Of a stretch of DNA of 64,000 bases, positions 9,287 to 19,007 are shown one piece after another (within the stretch, counting starts at the first letter, position 1; each line of letters opens with the position of its first letter). The notes beneath the pieces are model-generated. The model was not told where the DNA came from. It ran no database searches and saw only the letters and a program-made list of their open reading frames with translations. This DNA comes from Streptomyces hyderabadensis (GTDB lineage: Bacteria; Actinomycetota; Actinomycetes; Streptomycetales; Streptomycetaceae): positions 1-64,000 of the forward strand of contig NZ_JAIOJZ010000036.1 of assembly GCF_020404845.1 (NCBI RefSeq), given 5' to 3'. A program made the position numbers and the translations under genes.

Positions 9287-11281
9287 GTGATCCAGGCCTT
9301 CGGACTGACCAGCAACCCCCGCAAGGAGCTTCCGCCCGCCGTCGACGACGTCTCGTTCGAGGCGCGCGCGGGCCGCGTCACCGCACTGCTCGGAGCATCG
9401 GGCGCCGGCAAGACGACGGCACTCAGACTCATGCTCGAACTCCAACGGGGCCGGGGTCTCACCTACTTCAGAGGCCGCCCCCTGCACCGCATCGCCCACC
9501 CCGCACACGAGGTGGGTGTGCTGCTGGGAGACGTTCCGGGCCACCCCGCGCGTACGGTGCGCGGCCATCTCCGCATGCTGTGCGCGGCCGCCGGCGTTCC
9601 CGTCGGCCGGGCGGACGAGGTCCTGGAGTCGCTCGGCCTGCTGAACCTGCGCGACGAACGCCTCGGCACCCTCTCGCGCGGCATGGACCGACGCCTCGGG
9701 CTGGCCTGCGCGCTGGTCCCCGACCCGCACACCCTGGTTCTCGACGACCCCGCCGGCGCCCTCTCCGTCCAGGACGCCCGACGGCTGCACGACGCACTGC
9801 GGGCGCATGCCGCCCAGGGCGGCACGGTCCTGTTCAGCACGGCGGACCCCAAGGAGGCGGCGCGCAGCGCCGACCACGTCGTCACCCTGGAGCGGGGCAG
9901 AGTCGTCGCCGACCAGGCGGCGGCGGAGTTCTCCCGCACCCGGCTGCGACCCCGCGTCGCCGTCCGCAGTCCGCACGCCGCCCGCCTCGCCGCCCTGGTG
10001 ACGAAGGAGGCACGCACGGCCCGCCGTTCCGTCGAGGTGGTGCGCGAGGGCGGCAACCGGCTCGCCGTCTACGGCAGTACGTGCGCCGACATCGGTGAGA
10101 CGGCCTTCCGGCACGGGATCCTCGTACACCAACTGGCCGACGAGGTGGGCGACATGGGACCCGGGGCTGACGGCATCCCCGCGGCGCGGCAGCAGGAGCG
10201 ACCGGAGGCGGACGGCGATCGCGCGCCCGCCGCCGGGACGCCGCGCCCGCCGTGCCCGTCCCCCGGCACGGAGGAAGACCCGGCCGAGGCCGCCGCCGGA
10301 GCCTCGGACCGCCCGGCGTCCGGGACCGCCCTGCACCGGACTCCCGGCCCCCGCCGAGCCCTCGTCCCCGCCCGCCTCCCCGGGCCTCCCGGGCCCTGCG
10401 CACCCGGCGCCGACCCGCACCGCACCGCGCGTCCGCCCGACAGCCTCACACCCGGCCGAGCGACGGCCCGGGAACAGGCCGCCACCCTTCCGCCCGCCAT
10501 CTCCGTCCGCTCCGCCCCCAGCCCCCTCCGTCCGCTGCGCTACGAACTGCGACGCGCGGTGGGTGTCCGCACCGGATTCGTCACCGGCGCGGTCGTGCTC
10601 CTCGTGTCCGCCGTCACCGCCGTGGTCCTGGCCCGGATCGGACACACCCCGCAGCCGCGGCTGCTGGCCGCGTGGCCGCGTGAGTTCCCGCTGCCGCCCG
10701 CCGCGCTCGGTGCGGGGCTGCTCGGCGCCCTCGCCTTCGGCGACGAATTCCGCCACCCCGCCCTGGCCGCGGACCGCGGCACCGTGCCCCGCCGCCTGGG
10801 GCTGCTGAGCGCCAAACTCCTCGTCTCCGCGGCCGCCGCGCTGTTGCTGGCCGCCCTGACGGTGGGGTGCGACGCCGAGGTGCTCCGTCTCCTCTACGGC
10901 CAGGAGCTCGCGCGGGTGCCCGCCGACTGGCCCGCGCTGAGCGCCGGTTGGCTGGGACTCGTGGTCGGCTGCGCCTGGGCCGGAGTGCTCGCCGCGGGTG
11001 TCTTCCGTTCCACCACCGCGGGGCTGGCGGCAGTGGTCGCCGTCCCGGTCGTCGTCGTACCGCTCGTACAGAAGGTCTGGGCGGGTCCGTCCGTGCGGAC
11101 GGCCGCGGGGTTCCCGATGCGGGTGCGCGAGGTCCTGTTGAGCCAGTGGCCGTTCGGTGGTGAGCGGTACGTGGCCGAGATGCTGCGAGTGATCGCTCAA
11201 CCGGTGGGCGGTGCAATGACGTTGTCGCTGACCGCTCTGCTCTGCGCCTATCTGCTCACGACCCTGCGCAGCAGGGTTTGA
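9287..11281 (+). CDS. ABC transporter: ATPase fused to ABC-2-type membrane domain, degenerate motifs
   Basis: 664 residues. Residues 1-220 are an ABC ATPase: Walker A GASGAGKTT (36-44), signature LSRGM (128-132, canonical LSGGQ), Walker B LVLDDP (150-154) with Asp in place of the catalytic Glu, and no His in the switch region (TVLFSTADPKEA). A Pro-rich linker spans about 290-410. Residues about 420-664 carry about six hydrophobic segments, starting AVGVRTGFVTGAVVLLVSAV. These changes suggest slow or regulatory ATP turnover. Substrate unknown. It lies directly upstream of whiH on the same strand with a 164-nt gap. Confidence 0.75.
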   Translation: MIQAFGLTSNPRKELPPAVDDVSFEARAGRVTALLGASGAGKTTALRLMLELQRGRGLTYFRGRPLHRIAHPAHEVGVLLGDVPGHPARTVRGHLRMLCAAAGVPVGRADEVLESLGLLNLRDERLGTLSRGMDRRLGLACALVPDPHTLVLDDPAGALSVQDARRLHDALRAHAAQGGTVLFSTADPKEAARSADHVVTLERGRVVADQAAAEFSRTRLRPRVAVRSPHAARLAALVTKEARTARRSVEVVREGGNRLAVYGSTCADIGETAFRHGILVHQLADEVGDMGPGADGIPAARQQERPEADGDRAPAAGTPRPPCPSPGTEEDPAEAAAGASDRPASGTALHRTPGPRRALVPARLPGPPGPCAPGADPHRTARPPDSLTPGRATAREQAATLPPAISVRSAPSPLRPLRYELRRAVGVRTGFVTGAVVLLVSAVTAVVLARIGHTPQPRLLAAWPREFPLPPAALGAGLLGALAFGDEFRHPALAADRGTVPRRLGLLSAKLLVSAAAALLLAALTVGCDAEVLRLLYGQELARVPADWPALSAGWLGLVVGCAWAGVLAAGVFRSTTAGLAAVVAVPVVVVPLVQKVWAGPSVRTAAGFPMRVREVLLSQWPFGGERYVAEMLRVIAQPVGGAMTLSLTALLCAYLLTTLRSRV

Positions 11282-11345
11282 CGACGGGTGTCTCGCCCTT
11301 CCGTTCCGACCGTGTGCGCAACTCCCCGGGGAAAGCCCATTTCTT

Positions 11346-11353
11346 TCCGATAA
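11346..11353 (+). promoter_or_regulatory. Candidate sigma-WhiG -10 element upstream of whiH
   Basis: TCCGATAA matches 7 of 8 bases of the sigma-WhiG -10 consensus GCCGATAA, about 93 nt before the whiH start. S. coelicolor whiH is known to depend on sigma-WhiG. A clear TAAA -35 box at the usual 15-16 nt spacing is not visible, so the call rests on the -10 match and the gene's known control. Confidence 0.5.
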
Positions 11354-11369
11354 GGCGTCAATTGCGACG

Positions 11370-11385
11370 GGGTGAGCGATCACCC
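11370..11385. promoter_or_regulatory. Inverted repeat just downstream of the whiH promoter
   Basis: GGGTGA-GCGA-TCACCC, 6-bp arms and a 4-bp centre, lies about 17 nt after the candidate WhiG -10 box, close to the expected transcription start. A GntR-family dimer such as WhiH could bind here to repress its own gene. Binding is inferred. Confidence 0.45.
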
Positions 11386-11445
11386 TTTCGTGTGCTTTTC
11401 ACCAAAGACCTCAAGGGAGTTGGGGCCAGCGCCGACAAAGGATGC

Positions 11446-12333
11446 GTGAGTACCCTTGCGCACACCATGATGACCGCCGCCCGCTCCGCCGACTCCGGCC
11501 TCGCGAACCCGGGCGAACTCGACCGCTACCCGTACGCGGAGACGCCCGCCGTCGACCGCGTCGGAGCGCCCTCCTGGGAAGGGGTGGAGCCCGAGCTGGG
11601 CCGCGTGGGCCGGCGCACCGCGGGCAACCGTGGCCGCGGACTGCACGGGCAACTCGTCCAGCAGCTGGGCCAGATGATCGTTTCGGGCGACCTGGGTGCC
11701 GACCGTCCCCTGGTGCCCGAGGAGATCGGGCAGCGTTTCGAGGTCTCCCGCACCGTGGTGCGGGAGTCCCTGCGCGTGCTGGAGGCGAAGGGACTGGTCA
11801 GCGCCCGCCCCAACGTCGGCACCCGGGTGCGCCCCGTCAGTGACTGGAATCTCCTGGATCCGGACATCATCGAATGGCGTGCCTTCGGCCCGCAGCGCGA
11901 CGACCAGCGCCGCGAGCTGAGCGAGCTGCGCTGGACGATCGAGCCGCTCGCCGCGCGCCTGGCCGCCGGGCACGGACGCGAGGACGTCCAGCAGCGGCTC
12001 TCCGACATGGTCGGGATCATGGGCCACGCCATGGGGCAGGGCGACGCGCTCACCTTCTCGCGCGCCGACGCCGAGTTCCACACCCTGCTCATCCAGGTCG
12101 CGGGCAACCGGATGCTGGACCACCTCTCCGGCATCGTCTCCGCCGCCCTCCAGGTCTCCGGCGGCCCGGTCACCGGCTGTGACCGGCCGAACGACGTGTC
12201 GCTCGCGCAGCACGGCAGGATCGTCGACGCGCTCGCCACCGGCGACGGCGCGGCGGCCGAGGCGGCCATGCGTCAACTGCTGACCGTCCACCCCGAGGTG
12301 GAGCGCGTGGTGCCCGCCCCTCGCGAGCACTGA
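11446..12333 (+). CDS. whiH: WhiH, GntR-family sporulation regulator
   Basis: 295 residues from GTG 11446 (AAAGGA site upstream). Residues about 65-135 are a GntR winged helix (LHGQLVQQLGQMIVSGDLGA, VSRTVVRESLRVLEAKGLVS). The rest is an FCD-type all-helical effector domain with metal-site-like residues in DAEFHTLLIQVAGN and AQHGRIVDAL. In S. coelicolor WhiH controls sporulation septation in aerial hyphae. Identification rests on the family plus the position immediately upstream of hrdB, as in S. coelicolor. FCD domains often bind carboxylic acids; the WhiH ligand is not established to my knowledge. Confidence 0.92.
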   Translation: MSTLAHTMMTAARSADSGLANPGELDRYPYAETPAVDRVGAPSWEGVEPELGRVGRRTAGNRGRGLHGQLVQQLGQMIVSGDLGADRPLVPEEIGQRFEVSRTVVRESLRVLEAKGLVSARPNVGTRVRPVSDWNLLDPDIIEWRAFGPQRDDQRRELSELRWTIEPLAARLAAGHGREDVQQRLSDMVGIMGHAMGQGDALTFSRADAEFHTLLIQVAGNRMLDHLSGIVSAALQVSGGPVTGCDRPNDVSLAQHGRIVDALATGDGAAAEAAMRQLLTVHPEVERVVPAPREH

Positions 12334-12413
12334 CCGCTTCCGCCGGAACGGCACGGTCCGGACACGCCAAACCCCTCCTGTGGCTGTGGCCGGCCGCCGC
12401 CGTCGCCGCCGGG

Positions 12414-12441
12414 CCCCGCGGACGCCCATGGCTCCGCGGGG
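12414..12441 (+). terminator. Stem-loop downstream of whiH
   Basis: CCCCGCGGA (12414-12422) pairs with TCCGCGGGG (12433-12441), a 9-bp GC stem with a 10-nt loop, 80 nt after the whiH stop. No T-run follows, as is usual in this genus. Confidence 0.55.
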
Positions 12442-12568
12442 TCCGACGGTGTGATGAGAGGCTGAGCTTCCCGGTGTGGTCGGGACGCATGGGTTGGTGA
12501 CCTTGTTCATCCGCTTTCGACCGGTTTTGATCGCTTACGGGGTGTGACTCGGGCCACGCGGATTGGGC

Positions 12569-12595
12569 GTAACGCTCTTGGGAACAACACGATGA
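12569..12595 (+). promoter_or_regulatory. ECF-type promoter for hrdB (candidate ShbA target)
   Basis: GTAAC (12569-12573) and CGATGA (12590-12595) are separated by 16 nt, the layout of an ECF sigma promoter. In S. griseus the ECF factor ShbA drives most hrdB transcription; I recall a similar promoter there but cannot check it. Transcription from here gives a leader of about 155 nt before the hrdB GTG. Confidence 0.5.
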
Positions 12596-12756
12596 CCTAA
12601 GAGGTGACAGCCGCGGAGGGAATACGGACGCCGTTCACGGCGCTGTGCATCTCCCCGGCCCGCCCGTACCGTCGGCCCATTCCCAAGCCGGTGGTCGGCC
12701 CCTGTCCGCCGTGGACGGGGCCGGAAGCCGTTTTTCAACGTTCCGAGAGGTTGTTC

Positions 12757-14292
<1,536 letters not shown>

Positions 14293-14343
14293 GTAGCCGC
14301 AGGCCGTACGAGCGGACGGAACGAGAAGACGGTACGAGCGACG

Positions 14344-14378
14344 AGGGCCCGGTCCCGCCAGGTGCGGAACCGGGCCTT
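14344..14378 (+). terminator. Terminator of hrdB
   Basis: GGCCCGGT (14346-14353) pairs with ACCGGGCC (14369-14376), extended by an outer A-T pair, with a 15-nt loop and a short TT tail. It sits 52 nt after the hrdB stop. Confidence 0.75.
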
Positions 14379-14458
14379 CGCGCTGGGCAGCGGGTGCGCG
14401 ACACGGCGTACTGGATCACTCTGGGTGTCCCATGACCACCTAGGAGTGAGGAGCCCGC

Positions 14459-15316
14459 ATGCGTCGTCTCTTTGCCCGGACACTGGCCCGGCCGCTCGTG
14501 CTGGCGGCCGCGGCGACCGCGATACCGCTGGGGTCCGCCGCCCCCGCGGCCGCCGACAGCATCGTCGTCGGAGGTTTCCCGGTCGAAGTGTCCGACAGTC
14601 CGTGGACCGTCGCCCTGTCCAGCCGTGACCGGTTCGGGGGTACGCGCGCGGGACAGTTCTGCGGGGGTGTGGCCGTCGGCCGGACCACCGTGCTCACGGC
14701 GGCCCACTGCCTGGGGGAGGAGGTGCTCGGGTCGCCGCCGGAGCGGGTGGACGACCTGAAGGTCATCGCCGGCCGGACCGACCTGCTGTCGGACCAGGGC
14801 CAGGAGATCCCCGTTCGCTCCGTGTGGGTGAATCCGGGGCACGACGACAGCAGCAACGCCGGCGACTTCGCGGTGCTTACCCTCTCCGAGGCCCTTCCGG
14901 CCGGCTCCGTCATAGGGATGGCGGCGGAAGGCGACCCCGCGTACACGCCGGACACGGGCGCCCTCGTCTACGGCTGGGGGGACACCTCAGGGGCCGGTGA
15001 CTACGCGAACGGCCTGCACGCGGCCCGGGTGCGTGTGCTTCCCGACGCGTCCTGCGAGCGGGCGTATCCGGGGAACGACGACGGGCGGTACCTGCCGAGC
15101 ACCATGCTCTGTGCCGGGGAGGATGCCGGGGGCCGCGACGCCTGCCAGGGGGACAGCGGAGGCCCGCTCGTCGGCCAGGGGAGGCTCATCGGTCTGGTGT
15201 CGTGGGGGAATGGCTGCGGGCGCCCGGGCAGCCCCGGGGTGTACACACGCGTCTCCTCGGTACTGCGGACGCTGGGCTGGGACGGCACGGCCGCGCAGCA
15301 GCGCGGGGGCGTCTGA
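14459..15316 (+). CDS. Secreted trypsin-like serine protease (S1A)
   Basis: 285 residues. A Sec signal (MRRLFARTLARPLVLAAAAT, cleavage near AAPAAADS) precedes an IVVGG mature start, so removal of a very short propeptide or direct maturation is likely. Catalytic triad: His83 in LTAAHC, Asp136 in GDFAVL, Ser233 in GDSGGPL. An Asp six residues before the Ser (RDACQGDSGG) predicts cleavage after Lys/Arg. Cysteine pairs around His83 and Ser233 are conserved. AGGAG lies upstream. It follows hrdB but has its own spacing and terminators on both sides. Confidence 0.93.
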   Translation: MRRLFARTLARPLVLAAAATAIPLGSAAPAAADSIVVGGFPVEVSDSPWTVALSSRDRFGGTRAGQFCGGVAVGRTTVLTAAHCLGEEVLGSPPERVDDLKVIAGRTDLLSDQGQEIPVRSVWVNPGHDDSSNAGDFAVLTLSEALPAGSVIGMAAEGDPAYTPDTGALVYGWGDTSGAGDYANGLHAARVRVLPDASCERAYPGNDDGRYLPSTMLCAGEDAGGRDACQGDSGGPLVGQGRLIGLVSWGNGCGRPGSPGVYTRVSSVLRTLGWDGTAAQQRGGV

Positions 15317-15345
15317 CGGCCGCCGAGAGCCGCTTGGACACGAGC

Positions 15346-15384
15346 ACGGGCGGCCGCCTCCGGTTTCCGGAGACGGCCGCCCGT
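15346..15384. terminator. Strong bidirectional hairpin between protease and DUF7455 gene
   Basis: An 18-bp stem (15346-15363 with 15367-15384, one G-T pair) closes a TTT loop. It serves the protease on the + strand and the small convergent gene on the - strand. Confidence 0.8.
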
Positions 15385-15427
15385 TCATCGGCCTGTGCCG
15401 ATTCGGCTCGTCGTCGGGCGCGTTGGG

Positions 15428-15658
15428 TCAGCGCTCTTCCTCGGGGGAAGAAGCCGGAACGGCCGTCAGCCGCTCCGTCTCGTCCTGTATCTCAGCGGCG
15501 ATCTTCTTGAGTTCCGGCTCGAACTTGCGGCCGTGGTGGGCGCAGAAGAGCAGTTCTCCGCCGCTCAGCAGGACGACGCGCAGATATGCCTGGGCGCCGC
15601 AGCGGTCGCAGCGATCGGCGGCCGTCAGCGGGCTTGCGGAAGTCAGAACAGTAGTCAC
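15428..15658 (-). CDS. Small zinc-ribbon-like protein (DUF7455 type)
   Basis: 76 residues from GTG 15658, AGAGG upstream. RCDRCGAQAYLRV supplies a CxxC pair and FCAHHGRK a CxHH group, together a plausible zinc site. The C-terminal half is a charged helix (FEPELKKIAAEIQDETERL). The protein is widely conserved in actinobacteria near the sigma-factor/topoisomerase genes. Function is unknown; a nucleic-acid or RNA-polymerase partner role would fit a zinc ribbon but is not shown. Confidence 0.8.
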   Translation of the reverse strand: MTTVLTSASPLTAADRCDRCGAQAYLRVVLLSGGELLFCAHHGRKFEPELKKIAAEIQDETERLTAVPASSPEEER

Positions 15659-16098
15659 GTCGCCTCTTCTCTAGCTCGACGAGCTGTCGTACCAGGGTCA
15701 ACATCCAACCAGCCCCAAAACGTTCCCGCTCGTGGCTTTTCCTCGAAAAAAGTTTCCGAGGGGCCGGCTGTTGCCGATTGGCGGCGAATGTGCCGTATTG
15801 CGTGTCTCTGTGTCGTACGGGTTCGCGCAGTCGGTCAGTGTCGGTCCCGCCGGCTGGGTTGCCGGTTTGTTCATGAGGACGTGCCCGGAGCCTAAATGGT
15901 TCATGCCTCGAAGGGAACGTGATGTGTACTTCACCCCATCGAGGGATCGAACAAGCATGCGACCCTGGACTAGGGTGAGTGCGTGACGAGGGTGGCGTTA
16001 CAACGGCTCTACCAGGCCTCGGTACCCTCTGACCGGTGAACCGAGCCACGCCCTTACCCAGCGGGGCCCCATCTGAAATTCAGCGAGGAGCGAACCGC
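15659..16098. other. Intergenic region between the DUF7455 gene and parE
   Basis: 440 nt with no convincing gene. It must hold the divergent promoters of the small zinc-ribbon gene and parE. A TAGGGT -10-like hexamer at 15971-15976 lies 123 nt before the parE GTG; no good -35 is evident. Confidence 0.5.
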
Positions 16099-18222
16099 GT
16101 GACCGCCGATACATCCGTGCCGTCCACTGCGCTGCTGGCAGGAGCAGACCGGGACGGATCCAACTACACCGCGCGGCACCTGCTCGTCCTCGAGGGGCTC
16201 GAGGCCGTGCGCAAGCGTCCGGGCATGTATATCGGATCCACCGACAGCCGCGGCCTGATGCACTGCCTGTGGGAGATCATCGACAACTCCGTCGACGAGG
16301 CCCTGGGCGGTTACTGCGACCGCATCGAAGTGATCCTCCACGACGACGCCTCGGTGGAGGTCCGGGACAACGGGCGTGGCATCCCGGTCGACGTCGAGCC
16401 GAAGACCGGCCTGTCCGGCGTCGAGGTCGTCATGACCAAGCTGCACGCCGGCGGCAAGTTCGGCGGTGGCGCCTACGCCGCCTCCGGTGGTCTGCACGGT
16501 GTGGGCGCCTCCGTGGTGAACGCCCTCTCCGCCCGCCTGGACATCGAGGTCGACCTCGGCGGGCACACCCACGCCATCAGCTTCCGCCGCGGGGTCCCGG
16601 GCGCGTTCGCGGGAGCCGGCCCGGACGCCAAGTTCGACGCCGGGAACGGACTGCGCAAGACCAAGAAGATCCCCAAGAGCCGCCGCGGTACGCGGGTGCG
16701 GTACTGGGCGGACCGGCAGATCTTCCTCAGGGACGCGAAGCTCTCCCTGGACACCCTGCACCAGCGGGCCCGCCAGACCGCGTTCCTGGTGCCCGGGCTG
16801 ACCATCGTCGTACGGGACGAGTTCGGCCTCGGCGACGGCGGCAGCAAGGGTGAGGAGTCGTTCCGCTTCGACGGCGGCATCAGCGAGTTCTGCGAGTACC
16901 TGGCCAGTGACCGGCCCGTCTGCGACACCCTCCGCTTCAGCGGGCAGGGCAGCTTCAAGGAGACGGTCCCCGTGCTGGACGAGGACGGGCAGATGACACC
17001 GACGGAGGTCACCCGCGACCTGGGTGTCGACGTCGCGCTGCGCTGGGGCACCGGTTACGACACCACGATCAGGTCGTTCGTCAACATCATCGCCACCCCC
17101 AAGGGCGGCACCCACGTCGCCGGCTTCGAGCAGGCGGTGGCGAAGACGATGAACGAGGTGCTGCGCGCCAAGAAGATGCTGCGCGTCGCCGAGGACGACA
17201 TCGTCAAGGACGACGCCCTGGAGGGCCTGACGGCGGTCGTCACCGTCCGGCTCGCCGAGCCCCAGTTCGAGGGCCAGACCAAGGAGGTCCTCGGCACCTC
17301 GGCCGCCCGCCGCATCGTGAACAACGTGATCACCAAGGAACTCAAGGCGTTCCTGACCTCCACCAAGCGCGACGCGGCCCAGCAGGCGCGGGTGGTCATG
17401 GAGAAGGCCGTCGCCGCGGCCCGCACCCGTATCGCGGCCCGCCAGCACAAGGACGCCCAGCGCCGCAAGACGGCACTGGAGTCGTCGTCGCTGCCCGCGA
17501 AGCTCGCGGACTGCCGCAGCGACGACGTCGACCGCAGCGAGCTGTTCATCGTCGAGGGCGACTCCGCGCTGGGCACGGCCAAGCTCGCCCGGAACTCCGA
17601 GTTCCAGGCGCTGCTGCCGATCCGGGGCAAGATCCTCAACGTGCAGAAGTCGTCCGTCACGGACATGCTGAAGAACGCCGAGTGCGGGGCGATCATCCAG
17701 GTCATAGGAGCCGGTTCGGGCCGCACCTTCGACATCGACGCGGCCCGCTACGGCAAGATCATCATGATGACCGACGCCGATGTGGACGGCTCCCACATCC
17801 GCACCCTGCTGCTGACCCTCTTCCACCGCTACATGCGGCCCATGGTCGAGGCGGGCCGGGTCTTCGCCGCGGTGCCGCCGCTGCACCGCATCGAGCTGGT
17901 CCAGCCGAAGAAGGGCCAGGACAAGTACGTCTACACGTACTCGGACCGGGAGCTGCGCGACAAGCTCATGGAGTTCCAGAGCAAGAACATCCGGTACAAG
18001 GACTCGATCCAGCGGTACAAGGGCCTCGGTGAGATGGACGCCGACCAGCTGGCGGAGACCACCATGGACCCGCGCCGCCGCACCCTGCGCCGGATCAACC
18101 TGACCGACCTGGACTCCGCCGAGCAGGTCTTCGACCTGCTGATGGGCAACGACGTCGCGCCCCGCAAGGAGTTCATCTCCAGCTCGGCGGCCACCCTGGA
18201 CAGGTCGCGCATCGACGCGTGA
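16099..18222 (+). CDS. parE: DNA topoisomerase IV subunit B (ParE)
   Basis: 707 residues from GTG 16099, with GAGGAG 8 nt upstream deciding against the longer frame. GHKL ATPase: EIIDNSVDEALGG (Glu/Asn Mg site), VRDNGRGIPVD, and GGLHGVGASVVNALS ATP lid. TOPRIM: LFIVEGDSALGTAK, and MMTDADVDGSHIRTLLL for metal binding. The C-terminus IQRYKGLGEM is shared by GyrB and ParE. Its length lacks the GyrB-specific insertion, and the ParC partner is at 31.6-34.1 kb, so ParE rather than GyrB. It decatenates chromosomes with ParC. Confidence 0.93.
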   Translation: MTADTSVPSTALLAGADRDGSNYTARHLLVLEGLEAVRKRPGMYIGSTDSRGLMHCLWEIIDNSVDEALGGYCDRIEVILHDDASVEVRDNGRGIPVDVEPKTGLSGVEVVMTKLHAGGKFGGGAYAASGGLHGVGASVVNALSARLDIEVDLGGHTHAISFRRGVPGAFAGAGPDAKFDAGNGLRKTKKIPKSRRGTRVRYWADRQIFLRDAKLSLDTLHQRARQTAFLVPGLTIVVRDEFGLGDGGSKGEESFRFDGGISEFCEYLASDRPVCDTLRFSGQGSFKETVPVLDEDGQMTPTEVTRDLGVDVALRWGTGYDTTIRSFVNIIATPKGGTHVAGFEQAVAKTMNEVLRAKKMLRVAEDDIVKDDALEGLTAVVTVRLAEPQFEGQTKEVLGTSAARRIVNNVITKELKAFLTSTKRDAAQQARVVMEKAVAAARTRIAARQHKDAQRRKTALESSSLPAKLADCRSDDVDRSELFIVEGDSALGTAKLARNSEFQALLPIRGKILNVQKSSVTDMLKNAECGAIIQVIGAGSGRTFDIDAARYGKIIMMTDADVDGSHIRTLLLTLFHRYMRPMVEAGRVFAAVPPLHRIELVQPKKGQDKYVYTYSDRELRDKLMEFQSKNIRYKDSIQRYKGLGEMDADQLAETTMDPRRRTLRRINLTDLDSAEQVFDLLMGNDVAPRKEFISSSAATLDRSRIDA

Positions 18223-18235
18223 CCAGGCGCAGTCC

Positions 18236-18274
18236 TCGGACCGGGCCCGGAAGCGAGAACCGGGCCCGGTCCGA
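18236..18274 (+). terminator. Terminator of parE
   Basis: A 15-bp perfect stem (18236-18250 with 18260-18274) around a 9-nt loop, starting 13 nt after the parE stop. Confidence 0.8.
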
Positions 18275-18482
18275 CGCGTGCGGACGGTTCGCGGGCGGTC
18301 CGCGTACCGCGTCGCCGTCGCGGGCCACCGGTCCCTCCACCCCTGGGTGGAGTGCCGTGCCGGGCGCGGCTCCACCCATGATCCACCCGGGCTCCGATCC
18401 CACGGCCTCGCGCTTTCCGTAACGTCGAAGGCGTCGGCGGGACCGCCGCCGGCATCCCCCTTCTTCCGCTCACGGAGGCACG

Positions 18483-19007
18483 ATGTCCGGGCTCCTCGAC
18501 GCACTGGTCGTCACGGCGGTGGCCGGTCTGGTGATCAGCCGGCAGCTGCGCCCAAGCCGGATCGACACCGACCGCCGCTGGTGGGTGCTGCCCGTGGTGC
18601 TCGGCGTCGTTGCACTGCGCGAACCGGGCATGATCGACGCCCACCACCAGACCACTGCCGTGCTGCTGCTCGCCGTCGAGCTGATCGTCGGCCTGGCCAT
18701 GGGGGCCGGCTGGGCCTGGACCACCCGGATATGGGTCGAGGCCGACGGCGCCGTGTGGAGCAGGGGCACCCGGGCGAGCATCGCGGTGTGGGGTGCCGGC
18801 CTCGCACTGCGCGCCGGGCTCTACGGGGTCGGTGCGGTCCTGGGGGTGCGGCAGGACAGCTCGGCCCTGCTGCTCGCCCTCGCGGCGACCCTGCTGGTCC
18901 GGTCCGGCGTCCTGGCCTGGCGCGTCCAGACCCGGCGTCCGGCCGCGGCACCCGGCCCCGCGTACCGTGACGCCGTGGCCAGGCCCGCCTGGAAGGAGCC
19001 CGCGTGA
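18483..19007 (+). CDS. Membrane protein, DUF1453/CcdC-like
   Basis: 174 residues with about four or five hydrophobic segments (LLDALVVTAVAGLVIS, WVLPVVLGVVAL, TAVLLLAVELIVGLAMGAGW, and others) and a cytosolic Pro-rich tail. It is the first gene of an operon: its TGA overlaps the GTG of the histidine kinase by 4 nt. Translational coupling implies it works with, or is sensed by, the kinase. DUF1453 membership is from memory of the RxxRP...D...WW pattern in the first loop. Confidence 0.7.
   Translation: MSGLLDALVVTAVAGLVISRQLRPSRIDTDRRWWVLPVVLGVVALREPGMIDAHHQTTAVLLLAVELIVGLAMGAGWAWTTRIWVEADGAVWSRGTRASIAVWGAGLALRAGLYGVGAVLGVRQDSSALLLALAATLLVRSGVLAWRVQTRRPAAAPGPAYRDAVARPAWKEPA

Noticed and set aside
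16054-18504. 816-residue minus-strand frame opposite parE
   Set aside because: GC-driven antisense frame with no family features; parE is certain.
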